Made by a program: the position numbers and the translations under genes. From NCBI GenBank assembly GCA_964237235.1, contig CAXSGY010000021.1:28589-92588 (forward strand): a stretch of 64,000 nt of DNA. The letters are read 5' to 3'. The notes beneath the pieces are model-generated. The model worked only from the letters and a program-made list of their open reading frames with translations, was not told where the DNA came from and did not search any database. Shown piece by piece: positions 25,609-34,553 of this stretch (position 1 is its first letter; the number at the start of each line of letters is the position of its first letter). Origin of the DNA: GCA-002050365 sp964237235. GTDB taxonomy: Bacteria > Acidobacteriota > Blastocatellia > Pyrinomonadales > Pyrinomonadaceae.

Positions 25609-26331
25609 ATGAACTATCAAACAATTTTGACAATTATTTTTCTAGCGGCAACCGGCGTTTTGCAGGCGGCGTGTTTGCCTTTGAACTTCGCACAGAGTCC
25701 GCGCAATGCGGCGAATCAATCAAGCGAAAGCCGCCGCGACCAAGAAACAGCGTCGAATCAAACATCGCGCGACACGGCGGAAAAAATTAAGGCGACGGCG
25801 AATCCGCAAGTTTCCACCACGCCGAAACCGAAGGCGAAACCGCAAACGAAAGTAAAACCGCAGACGGAAACGGATAATTTCGTTTGTCCCGAGCCGAATT
25901 TGCCGTGCGACCACAAAGACCGACAGTTTGCCGATTGGGAATTATCGTTTCGTCTTCCCACAAAAATCGTGGCGAACCGCGCTTATAAATCCGCGCCGTT
26001 TTACGCTGTGATTCTTAAAAAATATGAAGAAGGGTGCGGCGAACTCGACGTGAACGAGCCGGTCGAACAGGAGCGGCAGCGTATTCAAAAATTATTTCCA
26101 TCGCGCAAGGTTTTCGCCGAATTCAGCTGTCCGAATATGGACGCGGTGAATTACGATTTTCCCGGAAAAATGAGCGCAGACGGCGAACGATTTTTATATA
26201 TGGATTACATCGCCGTTTACGCGGGCGTTGAAGAAATTGAGGGAAAAGAGATTTTTGACCTTTTGAAAAAAGATTATCCGCAAGCGCAATTAAAACGAAT
26301 GACTGCCAATTATTCGCTGATCGAACAGTAA
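25609..26331 (+). CDS. Hypothetical lipoprotein with Lys/Pro/Thr-rich linker
   Basis: A 240-residue exported protein. The ATG at 25609 has a CGAGGA ribosome site and gives a signal sequence ending in LQAAC, a lipobox. An extended linker follows (residues about 30-90, with the TTPKPKAKPQTK pattern) that would span from membrane to the globular part. The C-terminal domain (about 95-240) contains four cysteines (FVCPEPNLPCDH, EEGCGEL, EFSCPN) that may form two disulphides. No family recognised; possibly a surface or periplasmic binding protein. Confidence 0.65.
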   Translation: MNYQTILTIIFLAATGVLQAACLPLNFAQSPRNAANQSSESRRDQETASNQTSRDTAEKIKATANPQVSTTPKPKAKPQTKVKPQTETDNFVCPEPNLPCDHKDRQFADWELSFRLPTKIVANRAYKSAPFYAVILKKYEEGCGELDVNEPVEQERQRIQKLFPSRKVFAEFSCPNMDAVNYDFPGKMSADGERFLYMDYIAVYAGVEEIEGKEIFDLLKKDYPQAQLKRMTANYSLIEQ

Positions 26332-26420
26332 TGTGATGAAGAAATTATGGCAATTTACGCTATGTTCTCGGTCTCCTTCGGAGACCTAGCGCGGTTGAAC
26401 ACAATTTTAAAGTGCTTGAT

Positions 26421-27875
26421 TTAAGCTTGTGTAGTTTCCAAATCAATTTTAATATTCTGCCATTTTCCTTGCCGGAAACGCAGAAAGCTCAACGCGCAGC
26501 GCGTAAAATGTCCGATGAGAATCGCCGTCCAGATGTGCCATGCAGCGAGTCCGACGGTTTTTTGCAGAACGAAACAAATGCCGAGCGGAATGACGACCTG
26601 CGAAATAATCGAAATGAAAAGCGGGCTTTTCGTGTCGCCCGTGCCTTGCAGCCCGCCCGTATAAGTCAGCGCGACCGAGATGAAAATTCCCGAAACGCTC
26701 AGAATTCGCAAAAGCTGTACGCCGATTTCGAGAGCCGCCGAATCGTTCATTCCGAAAAATCCGAGCAGTTGGCGCGGAAAAAAGAAAAAGAAAATCCCGA
26801 TTAACGCCGCGCCGCCGAATCCGAATTTGGCGGCGATATTAACGGCTTTGCGGGCGCGTTCGGGTTGATTTGCGCCCAGATTTTGTCCGGCAACCGCCGC
26901 TGCCGCGCCCATCAAACCGACCGAAGTCCACGTAATTAACGAAAAAAGCTGACCGTAAGCGATTGAATAAGCCGCCTGCGCCGCCGTGCTTTCGGCGAGC
27001 GCGCCGATGAACGACAATAACAGAACGCCGCCGATGTTCATCGCAATGCCCTGAATTCCGGCGGGCAAACCGAATTTGAAAAGTTTACGGATAATTTTCC
27101 AATCGGGCGCGTAGCCGTCGCGGTTGCGAATCGTAATTACCCAATCGCCGCTCCAAAGTTTCCAAATCGAATAAAGCCCGATCAAACCCGAAGCGAGACA
27201 AGTTCCGATGGCTGAACCTTTCACGCCGAACGACGGAATCGGACCCAAACCGCGAATCAGAATGACGTTGAAAATTAAATTCAAAACAGTCATCACAAGC
27301 CCCAGAATCATCGGCGTTTTCGCGTCGCCCGCCGAACGCAGCGCGCCGCCGAGCATAAAGTAAATCATCATTCCGAGGCTGAACAAAAACATTATTTGCA
27401 GGTAAGGCAGAGCTTCCGCCTGCACTTCGGGTCGAGCATTAACCAAATTAAGAAGCGCGGGCGCGGCAAAATAACCGATGGGCGCAATAACGGCAAGCGC
27501 GATAAAAATCGCCGTCAGAAACGCTTGATAAACGGTGTGGTTGACCTTCTCCGTTTCATTCGCGCCGGCGTAATGGGCGACCAAAATACCCATTCCGATA
27601 AAAATCGAAGATATAAAAACGATGACGACGAGAAAAATCTGCCAGCTCACGCCGAGTGCCGCGTTTCCTTTGTCACCGATTAAATTGCCGACGACGATTT
27701 GATCGACGATGCCCTGCAAACCGCCGACGGCGTTCGTCAAAACGGTCGGCGCGGCTATTTTCCAAACCGCTTTGCCGAGCGAGCCTTCGATGATCGAACG
27801 GTCGTATTTTTTGGCGGCGGGCAGCGTTTTCGTCGAATCAATTTCGTTTTCTGTCGCGGTTTCTTTGAAAGCCAT
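26421..27875 (-). CDS. MATE family efflux transporter
   Basis: A 484-residue inner-membrane exporter with about 12 hydrophobic helices in two similar halves. The first half starts KIAAPTVLTNAVGGLQGIVDQIVVGNLIG, the second FGLPAGIQGIAMNIGGVLLLSFIGAL, matching the duplicated MATE pattern; YFMLGGALRSAGDAKTPM and YTGGLQGTGDTKSP are the two equivalent mid-domain motifs. It likely exports drugs or metabolites with Na+ or H+ influx. A hydrophilic N-terminus of about 28 residues precedes the first helix. The next gene starts about 35 bp upstream on the same strand, so cotranscription is possible. Confidence 0.9.
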   Translation of the reverse strand: MAFKETATENEIDSTKTLPAAKKYDRSIIEGSLGKAVWKIAAPTVLTNAVGGLQGIVDQIVVGNLIGDKGNAALGVSWQIFLVVIVFISSIFIGMGILVAHYAGANETEKVNHTVYQAFLTAIFIALAVIAPIGYFAAPALLNLVNARPEVQAEALPYLQIMFLFSLGMMIYFMLGGALRSAGDAKTPMILGLVMTVLNLIFNVILIRGLGPIPSFGVKGSAIGTCLASGLIGLYSIWKLWSGDWVITIRNRDGYAPDWKIIRKLFKFGLPAGIQGIAMNIGGVLLLSFIGALAESTAAQAAYSIAYGQLFSLITWTSVGLMGAAAAVAGQNLGANQPERARKAVNIAAKFGFGGAALIGIFFFFFPRQLLGFFGMNDSAALEIGVQLLRILSVSGIFISVALTYTGGLQGTGDTKSPLFISIISQVVIPLGICFVLQKTVGLAAWHIWTAILIGHFTRCALSFLRFRQGKWQNIKIDLETTQA

Positions 27876-27910
27876 TTATTCTGATTTACTGCTAAAAATT
27901 TTTCCAAAAG

Positions 27911-28990
27911 TTAAATCGAATTTTTTTCTATCGCGTTCAAAGCGATTTTGCCGAGCGCGTTAACGAATTGATTAAAAGTTGCGAAACGCCGGTCTTTGGT
28001 AAAACCTTTCGCGTAACGAAAATAAATCTGCTGCGCGATCACGGCGAGCTTGAACGTGCCGAAGGCGTAATAAAAAACCAGATCGGAAACTCGTTTGCCG
28101 GATTTTTCTTCGTAAATTTCGATGATCTGCGCGCGAGAAATATTTTCCATCAAAACGCGCGGATTGAACGGCATCGAAAGCATCGCGTCGCCTTCGCGCT
28201 TCGACATCCAATACGCGAGGCTCGAACCTAAATCCATCAGAGGTTCGCCGACGGTCGTCATTTCCCAATCCAAAACGGCGACGATTTCGGTCAAATCATT
28301 TGGATTTAACATCACATTATCGAATTTATAATCATTGTGAATCAACGCCGCGCCGCTCGCTGCGGGAATGTTTTGATTGAGCCATTCGATTGACTGTTCG
28401 AGTTCCGAATGCTCGTCGGTCTGCGCGTTAAAATAGCGTTTCGTCCAACCTTCGACTTGTCTCTGTGCGTAGCCTTCGGGTTTGCCGAGATTTTCCAATC
28501 CGATTTTTTGGTAATCGAGCGCGTGTAAATTAACGAGATTTCCGATGAATGATTCGACGACTTTTTTTCTTAAATCGGGCGAACTTTCTAAATTCGAGCC
28601 GTCCGCCGACGCAGACGGTTCCGACAAATTGCCGCGAATGATTAAACCTCGACGACGTTCCATCAAATAAAATTCCGCGCCGATCACCGTTTCGTCACCG
28701 CAGTAAATCAGAGGCTTCGGTGCGGGCTGATAAACTTTAGAAAGTTTTTCGAGAACGTCGAATTCGCGCCGCATATCGTGCGCGGATTTGACCTGATTGC
28801 CGAACGGCGGGCGGCGCAAAACATATTCGTCCGCGCCGATTTTAACGCAGTAAGTCAGATTTGAGCTGCCGCCGGGAAACTGCGCGATTTCGATTTCGTC
28901 AGTTTTTTCGTTAAACTTTTCGCGCAGAAAAGTTTGCAGATTTTCAGCGTTCAATTCTTCGCCCGCACGGATGTTTCCGGTGTCGCTCAT
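27911..28990 (-). CDS. Phosphotransferase family protein (APH fold, ACAD10/11-associated type)
   Basis: A 359-residue kinase-like enzyme of the aminoglycoside phosphotransferase fold. N-lobe: FPGGSSNLTYCVKIGADEYVLRRPP; catalytic loop: LIHNDYKFDNVML (Asp near residue 217, Asn six residues later); metal-binding: VLDWEMTTVGEPLMDLGSSLAYW near 240. This branch matches the kinase domain fused to acyl-CoA dehydrogenases in animal ACAD10/ACAD11, where it phosphorylates 4-hydroxyacyl-CoA so the dehydrogenase domain can eliminate phosphate. A matching dehydrogenase lies at 32879-34081. The pathway role is inference from family and neighbourhood; it is unlikely to be a resistance enzyme. Confidence 0.82.
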   Translation of the reverse strand: MSDTGNIRAGEELNAENLQTFLREKFNEKTDEIEIAQFPGGSSNLTYCVKIGADEYVLRRPPFGNQVKSAHDMRREFDVLEKLSKVYQPAPKPLIYCGDETVIGAEFYLMERRRGLIIRGNLSEPSASADGSNLESSPDLRKKVVESFIGNLVNLHALDYQKIGLENLGKPEGYAQRQVEGWTKRYFNAQTDEHSELEQSIEWLNQNIPAASGAALIHNDYKFDNVMLNPNDLTEIVAVLDWEMTTVGEPLMDLGSSLAYWMSKREGDAMLSMPFNPRVLMENISRAQIIEIYEEKSGKRVSDLVFYYAFGTFKLAVIAQQIYFRYAKGFTKDRRFATFNQFVNALGKIALNAIEKNSI

Positions 28991-29037
28991 AGAAATTTAT
29001 CGGCAAGTAATAATTTAGATTGCGGTAAAAAACTTTT

Positions 29038-32000
29038 TTATTCAATATCTTCGATCAGAAAAATATTACCATTATTAGACGGTTTGAGATAAAACACCCG
29101 TTCGCCGTCATTTTGCCAGATAAAATCCGTTATTAAATCGGATTCTTCGGTTTGAAGAATCTGCTCGACGGCTGTCTTCGTTAAAGTTAAATTTAACGGA
29201 AAGCGGGAAAATCCGTCCTTTTTTCTGGAAACGATCCATTTTTCATCGGGAGAAATGCTAAAGCCGTAGCCGTCAAAATCACGCTCGGAGATTAATTTGC
29301 CCGCCTGATTACGGTCAAAGGAAACTGTTTTGAGCTTTGTTTGATACTTTGAATTTGCGGCGGTCGGCTGGACGAACAAATATGCCAGATATTTTCCGCC
29401 GCCGAAGAATTTAAGATTGCCGATTCGCGGTTCAGAATCATTTTCGAGCGTAAACGGCGAAGGCGCGCCGCCGTCAATAGACATTTTAAGCCATTTTGAT
29501 GACTGCTCGGCTAAATCGTGGCGTGTAAAAATGACGGTTTTGCCGTCCGGCGTGATCGCTTCAACCATATCCGGTTCGGTCGTCAACTGAACCGGATTGC
29601 TGCCGTCCGCATTCATCCGCTTGATACCTTTGTCAGAATTAATTATTTCCTGATAAAGAATATATTTTCCGTCATCTGTGGCAATCGGTTTCAAACAGGA
29701 ATTCTCGCAATGGGTCAATTGTCTTTGATCGGTGCCGTCTAAATTTGACGAAAATATTTGCGAGGGTTTTTGTTTGTAATCAAATTTTCCTTTTCCCGTT
29801 TCGTGAGTGACAGAGATATTTTCCGTCTGTTCGACAGATGCTTTGGCGAAAATCAGTCTGCCGTCCGGCGTTTGTAAAATTCCCGAACCCATATTGCTGT
29901 CTATTCCGAAACTACCGTCAAAAATCTGTTTGTTCTCTTTGGTTTTCGGATCAAAAGACCATAATGCCGGATAGCGTCTGACGGTTGACACAACCACGGT
30001 TTTTCCGTCTTTGGAAGCGTCGAACGAACTGAATTCATCAAGTTCGGATTGTATTTTTACGATTTTGCTAAACCAGGACGGCGGTTGAAAAGACAAATCA
30101 AAAAACCCCAATGAAAACAGCGAGTTATTTTTCGTCCACTCGATTTGCTCGCCCAATCCGATCCGAACATTTTTGCTCTTCGCGGTTTCATATGTTTCTC
30201 CGCTTCCGGAAGTTTCGTCAAAATTAGTCCAACCGCGAACCGTAAATTCTTCGCCTCCGTTTTGCCAGAAAACATTATCGAATTTAGTGAGTCTGGTCTT
30301 TTCGGTCGTCAATTTTTCAATTACCGCAGAGTTATCCGAATACACTCCGGCTGAAGAGATAATTACCGAGCTTCCGCCTTCTTTGTGCTGTCTGATAAAA
30401 GCGAAATTCTTTCCATCGGGCGAAAAGCTCACGCGCGAGTCAACATTTGTGATTTGCGGACTCGAATACATTGAGCCGTGTTTATAATCAACCCCGTATA
30501 AAATTCCGTTGCCGTCTTTTTTAACGACGAAAAAGATTTGACTTTCGACGGGTGAAAAAGTCGGCTGAAGAATTTCTCCCTCGGCGATTGAAATTGCTCT
30601 TCTTTCAATGCCCGTTTCCAGTTCGCGCACGATTAAATCCCGTTTACCGTTTGCTTGACGCACGAAAGCCAGCCATTTGCGGTCATCAGAGACGGCGGCA
30701 CAGCAGGCGGCGGCATCATCGGTTATCTGCGTAATCCGCGTTTTTTGAAACCGGTCGTAATAATAAGGAAGAAAATATTTCTCCGATAAAAAATAAAGAA
30801 CGGCTAGGGCGATGAGGGATAAAGCGATTGATGAAAATAAAAATCGTTTTTTGAGCCGGAATCTGCTTTTTTTATTCACCGCGTTTTTACTTTCGTTGTC
30901 AGTAAAATCGTGAATAAAATTTTCTTTTTCTTGATAAACCGATGCTTTTTCATCGGTGATGCGGGGAAGAAATTCGACGGTTTTCTGATTGGACTCTTCA
31001 AAAGTAATGCGTTTAGTCAAAACGTCGTTTGACAACCGCCGCCGGACATTTCTTAAATCGTCGCTGAAATGTTTGATGTTTTGATAACGCTGCGCTAAAT
31101 TTTTCGACAGGGCATTTTCGATGATGATTCCCAACTCTTCGGGTATGTCGTCGAGATATTTGCCGATTGATTCCGGTTCGAGATGTAAGATTGCGGCGAC
31201 CGAATCGCTGACGGTTGCGCCGTCAAACGGGTTTTTCCCGGAAAGCATTTCATAAAGGACGACTCCTAAGCTCCAAACATCGGTTCTTTCATCAATTTCC
31301 AATCCGCGAGCCTGTTCGGGCGACATATATTGGACGCTTCCGAGAATCAAACCGTTTTGTGTTTTAACCCATTCCAAAGTTTCGGCATCGTCGGTCGAAA
31401 GAGAAGTCGCATTTCGTTTCGCCAAGCCGAAATCAAGCAGTTTGACGTAACCGTCATCACGAATAATGATGTTTTCCGGCTTGATGTCGCGGTGTATAAT
31501 ATCGGCTTTGTGCGCGACCGCCAAAGCGTTGGCAACTTGTTCGGCGACGTTGATACACTCTGCGACCGTAAATTGATTTTTCTTGATTTTTTCCCGCACG
31601 GTTTCGCCTTCGATAAATTCGTAAGCGATAAAAAGATTTTCCTGTTCCTCGCCGATTTCATAAATCGTCACGATATTCGGGTGATTCAGCGCGGACACGG
31701 CTTTGGCTTCGAGTTTGAAACGACGAATGCGTTCGTCGTCGCGGGCAATTTCCGGCAGCAGAACTTTCAGCGCGACGTTTCGTTCGAGCTGCGGATCGCG
31801 CGCCAGAAAAACTTCGCCCATTCCGCCCGCGCCGATTTTTTTCAGGATTTTATAACGGCTGAGATGATTTTCATCTTTCCCGCCGGAAATCTCTTTGATT
31901 TGAGCGGTAAAACGATAGCCTCGTTTGGGAACGGTTTCGATATAATTTTTACCGACCGCGTTTTTGCCGAGAGCTTTTCGCAGAGCGTGAATACAAAAAC

Positions 32001-32199
32001 GCAAATTCGATTCTTCGACAAAAGTTCCCGACCAAACCGCCTGCATCAAATCTTCGCGGCTGACGAGTTCGCCGTTCCGCCGGATAAAAACGATCAGCAT
32101 ATCGAAAACTTTCGGCTGCAGCGAAATAATTTCACCGTCGTGCAAAAGATATTTTTGTTCAAGGTCGAGCTGAAATTTATCAAATTCGTAGATATGCAT
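29038..32199 (-). CDS. Winged-helix/Ser-Thr kinase/transmembrane/PD40 propeller fusion
   Basis: A 1053-residue multi-domain regulator. Residues 1-100 form an OmpR/CadC-type winged helix (LQPKVFDMLIVFIRRNGELV, IETVPKRGYRF). Residues about 116-385 are a Hanks-type kinase with all key residues: GAGGMGEV, Lys145 in VALKV, HRDIKPEN (Asp238), DFG at 256-258, and MSPEQA. A TM helix lies at about 450-472, followed by a TolB-like WD40 (PD40) propeller predicted outside the membrane. I chose the ATG at 32199 because GGAGGAG lies 9 bases upstream; in-frame ATGs at 32229 and 32259 lack this. It could sense envelope signals and phosphorylate proteins or bind DNA from the membrane. Confidence 0.85.
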   Translation of the reverse strand: MHIYEFDKFQLDLEQKYLLHDGEIISLQPKVFDMLIVFIRRNGELVSREDLMQAVWSGTFVEESNLRFCIHALRKALGKNAVGKNYIETVPKRGYRFTAQIKEISGGKDENHLSRYKILKKIGAGGMGEVFLARDPQLERNVALKVLLPEIARDDERIRRFKLEAKAVSALNHPNIVTIYEIGEEQENLFIAYEFIEGETVREKIKKNQFTVAECINVAEQVANALAVAHKADIIHRDIKPENIIIRDDGYVKLLDFGLAKRNATSLSTDDAETLEWVKTQNGLILGSVQYMSPEQARGLEIDERTDVWSLGVVLYEMLSGKNPFDGATVSDSVAAILHLEPESIGKYLDDIPEELGIIIENALSKNLAQRYQNIKHFSDDLRNVRRRLSNDVLTKRITFEESNQKTVEFLPRITDEKASVYQEKENFIHDFTDNESKNAVNKKSRFRLKKRFLFSSIALSLIALAVLYFLSEKYFLPYYYDRFQKTRITQITDDAAACCAAVSDDRKWLAFVRQANGKRDLIVRELETGIERRAISIAEGEILQPTFSPVESQIFFVVKKDGNGILYGVDYKHGSMYSSPQITNVDSRVSFSPDGKNFAFIRQHKEGGSSVIISSAGVYSDNSAVIEKLTTEKTRLTKFDNVFWQNGGEEFTVRGWTNFDETSGSGETYETAKSKNVRIGLGEQIEWTKNNSLFSLGFFDLSFQPPSWFSKIVKIQSELDEFSSFDASKDGKTVVVSTVRRYPALWSFDPKTKENKQIFDGSFGIDSNMGSGILQTPDGRLIFAKASVEQTENISVTHETGKGKFDYKQKPSQIFSSNLDGTDQRQLTHCENSCLKPIATDDGKYILYQEIINSDKGIKRMNADGSNPVQLTTEPDMVEAITPDGKTVIFTRHDLAEQSSKWLKMSIDGGAPSPFTLENDSEPRIGNLKFFGGGKYLAYLFVQPTAANSKYQTKLKTVSFDRNQAGKLISERDFDGYGFSISPDEKWIVSRKKDGFSRFPLNLTLTKTAVEQILQTEESDLITDFIWQNDGERVFYLKPSNNGNIFLIEDIE

Positions 32200-32207
32200 T
32201 TCCAATT

Positions 32208-32215
32208 TCTCCTCC
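32208..32215 (-). promoter_or_regulatory. Ribosome-binding site GGAGGAGA deciding the kinase-fusion start
   Basis: The complement of TCTCCTCC, ending about 8-9 bases before the ATG at 32199. It is the best Shine-Dalgarno match near this gene and argues against the two longer in-frame starts. Confidence 0.75.
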
Positions 32216-32405
32216 GGCGTTAAATTCATCCTGAAAAATTTAATTTGGTCGAATTCCAAAATATCAGAATACTTATTATTTGAAGCATAATTTTCAGAGT
32301 TTTTGCATTTGATTTTCGTTAGAAAATCGTTAGATTTTTGTTTAAAGTTACAGCAGCTAAAGAACTTGCAGATTCAAACGGTTTTTATTCGGCGATTCGG
32401 GAAGA

Positions 32406-32804
32406 TTATTTTATTCGTCTCCGATCATTTTTGTATCGCGCATAAAAATTTTCGGCGGTGATTATCAACAAAAAACCGCCGAAATAGGCAGCGAAATCGA
32501 GCCATTCAAAAGTCCTCCCCAAAGCGGCGGAAAGAATCCGGTTGTTTTCCAAACCGAGCATTTTGACGTAATCGAAATACTGCAAAACTTCGATCAGCGC
32601 GGCGAACACCAAAACCGCGAACGCCGCTTTGAGATAAGAAACTTTGAGAAAAATTCTTACGAAACAATAAATCAGGACGACGACCAAAGCGTCGCCGACG
32701 AACGGGCGGACGAATTGGTCGTTGACGAACCGCGCGATACAAATTTCGACGGCGAGCAGCAAAACGGTCAAAATCAGATATTTCAAATTGAAAGTCAGAG
32801 ACAT
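32406..32804 (-). CDS. DUF2809 family membrane protein
   Basis: A 132-residue integral membrane protein with four predicted helices (LILTVLLLAVEICIARF; ALVVVLIYCFVRIFL; LKAAFAVLVFAALIEVLQYF; WLDFAAYFGGFLLIITAEN). DUF2809 proteins share this size and the VGDALVVVLIYCFVR and ALIEVLQYFD signatures; their function is unknown. A charged, Arg/Lys-rich tail faces the cytoplasm. It is divergent from the acyl-CoA dehydrogenase gene (75-bp gap) and lies about 200 bp before the kinase-fusion start. Confidence 0.75.
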   Translation of the reverse strand: MSLTFNLKYLILTVLLLAVEICIARFVNDQFVRPFVGDALVVVLIYCFVRIFLKVSYLKAAFAVLVFAALIEVLQYFDYVKMLGLENNRILSAALGRTFEWLDFAAYFGGFLLIITAENFYARYKNDRRRIK

Positions 32805-32878
32805 ACGACGCGCCGGTTTTCACTTTTCAAAAACTTTGGTTATGATTTTGCTTTCGAGACAATTTAAAAAACGCAAAT

Positions 32879-34081
32879 ATGGACTTCAATTATTCAACGA
32901 AAACGCTCGAACTGCAAAAAACTTTGCAGGCATTTATGGACGAAAATATTTATCCGAACGAGAAAGCGTATCACGACGAAATAAATTCCGGCGACCGCTG
33001 GCAGCCGTCCGCGCTGATCGAAGATTTGAAACAAAAGGCGCAAGCCGAAAAACTCTGGAATTTATTTCTGCCCGAAGTTTCCGGTTTAACAAATCTGGAA
33101 TACGCGCCGCTCGCCGAAACGATGGGCAAAGTCGTCTGGGCTTCGGAGGTTTTCAACTGCTCCGCGCCCGACACGGGCAATATGGAAGTTCTTGAACGCT
33201 ACGGCAGCGACGCGCAAAAAAAGGAATGGCTCGCACCGCTTTTAAACGGTGAAATTCGCTCGTGTTTCGCGATGACCGAGCCGGATGTCGCTTCGTCCGA
33301 CGCGACTAATATCGAATCTTCAATCGTCAAAGACGGCGGCGAATATGTTCTCAACGGCAGAAAATGGTGGTCAACCGGCGCGGGCGACGCGCGCTGCAAA
33401 CTGGCGATTTTTATGGGCAAAACCGATGCAGCGGCGGCGAAACATTTGCAGCAGTCAATGATTCTCGTGCCGTTGAACGCGGACGGCGTAAAGGTCGAAA
33501 GAATTTTGAATGTTTTCGGTTTTGACGACGCGCCGAACGGACACGCGGAAATTTCGTTTGAAAACGTCCGTGTTCCCGCGTCGAATCTGCTTTTGGGCGA
33601 AGGTCGTGGTTTTGAAATCGCGCAGGGTCGCCTCGGTCCCGGTCGCGTGCATCATTGTATGCGCCTGATCGGAATCGCCGAACGCGCGCTCGAACTGTTG
33701 AAAAACCGCGCCGAAAATCGCGTCGCTTTCGGGCGCAAAATTTCCGAACAGGGAACCGTAAGAAATTGGATCGCCGAAGCGCGTCTGGCGATTGAACAGG
33801 CGCGGCTGCTCGTCTTAAAATGCGCTTGGAAGATGGACGCGGTCGGCAACAAAGCGGCGCGCGGCGAAATTGCGATGATCAAAGCCGTCGTGCCGCGAAT
33901 GACTTTGCAAATCGTTGACCGCGCGATTCAGACGCACGGCGGCGGCGGCGTTTCGCAGGATTTTCCGCTCGCCCAATTCTGGATCGCGGCGCGTTCGTTG
34001 CGTCTCGCCGACGGTCCCGACGAAGTGCATCTTGAAACGATTGCGAAAATGGAGTTGAAAAATGATTATCAGAAATGTTGA
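32879..34081 (+). CDS. Acyl-CoA dehydrogenase family protein (ACAD11-like)
   Basis: A 400-residue FAD-dependent enzyme oxidising or rearranging acyl-CoA. It contains the ACAD signatures CFAMTEPDVASSDATN (FAD/substrate), GRKWWSTGA, GRGFEIAQGRLGPGRVHHCM, and the C-terminal IQTHGGGGVSQDFPLAQFWIAARSLRLADGPDEVH. The IxTHGGxGxSxDxPLA pattern with RxLRxADGPDEVH is typical of ACAD10/11-type enzymes, which pair with APH-fold kinases; such a kinase lies at 27911-28990. It begins a three-gene operon: the GNAT gene overlaps its end by 20 bp. Confidence 0.9.
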   Translation: MDFNYSTKTLELQKTLQAFMDENIYPNEKAYHDEINSGDRWQPSALIEDLKQKAQAEKLWNLFLPEVSGLTNLEYAPLAETMGKVVWASEVFNCSAPDTGNMEVLERYGSDAQKKEWLAPLLNGEIRSCFAMTEPDVASSDATNIESSIVKDGGEYVLNGRKWWSTGAGDARCKLAIFMGKTDAAAAKHLQQSMILVPLNADGVKVERILNVFGFDDAPNGHAEISFENVRVPASNLLLGEGRGFEIAQGRLGPGRVHHCMRLIGIAERALELLKNRAENRVAFGRKISEQGTVRNWIAEARLAIEQARLLVLKCAWKMDAVGNKAARGEIAMIKAVVPRMTLQIVDRAIQTHGGGGVSQDFPLAQFWIAARSLRLADGPDEVHLETIAKMELKNDYQKC

Positions 34082-34553
34082 ATTAGACGACGCGGCGCAG
34101 ATTGCCGAGATTTACAATTATTATATTTTGCAGACGCATCATACGTTTGAAACCGCTGCTTTGAGCGCGGACGAGATGCGCGAGCGAATCGTGGCGAACG
34201 GCGAAGATTATCCGTATCTGGTCGCCGAAATTGACGGCGAGATTCAGGGTTATCTTTACGCGACGCAGTTTAAGCTGCGGCAGGCTTATAAACATTCGGC
34301 GGAGGTTTCGATTTACGTCCGGCAAGATGTTAAACAGAAGGGAATCGGCTCGGCTCTTTATCAGAAGTTTTTTGATTTGATGAAAGAATCGAACGTTCAC
34401 GCGTTGATTGCCGGAATCGCTCTGCCGAACGACGCGAGCGTCAAATTTCACGAACGGCTCGGTTATGAAAAAGTCGCGCATTTCCGCGAAGTCGGCTATA
34501 AGCTCGGCAGATGGGTTGACGTTGGCTTTTGGGAATTGATGAACAGATTTTAA
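34062..34553 (+). CDS. GNAT N-acetyltransferase (phosphinothricin-acetyltransferase-like)
   Basis: A 163-residue acetyl-CoA-dependent transferase. It shows the Pat/YncA type opening (MIIRNVELDDAAQIAEIYNYY), PYLVAEIDGEIQGYLYA (beta4), VSIYVRQDVKQKGIGSALYQ (acetyl-CoA loop, QxxGIG) and NDASVKFHERLGYEKVAHFREVGYKLGRWVDVGFWE, which is close to phosphinothricin/methionine-sulfoximine acetyltransferases. Native substrates are usually amino-acid analogues or polyamines; resistance to herbicide is not implied. Its start lies inside the dehydrogenase gene, with GGAG 7 bases before the ATG, and its TAA shares a base with the next ATG (TAATG). Confidence 0.85.
   Translation: MIIRNVELDDAAQIAEIYNYYILQTHHTFETAALSADEMRERIVANGEDYPYLVAEIDGEIQGYLYATQFKLRQAYKHSAEVSIYVRQDVKQKGIGSALYQKFFDLMKESNVHALIAGIALPNDASVKFHERLGYEKVAHFREVGYKLGRWVDVGFWELMNRF

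Noticed and set aside
26369..26386. Short stem GGTCTCC-TTC-GGAGACC as a terminator
   Set aside because: The stem is stable but has no T-run on either strand; it may be an RNA hairpin, but there is no support for a specific function.
27911..28990. Antibiotic-resistance aminoglycoside phosphotransferase
   Set aside because: The APH fold is present, but the sequence pattern and the nearby acyl-CoA dehydrogenase indicate the ACAD10/11-type metabolic kinase branch.
31330..32223. 297-codon plus-strand frame opposite the kinase-fusion gene
   Set aside because: The Phe/Asp/Arg-rich product has no motif, and the opposite strand encodes an intact kinase with all catalytic motifs.
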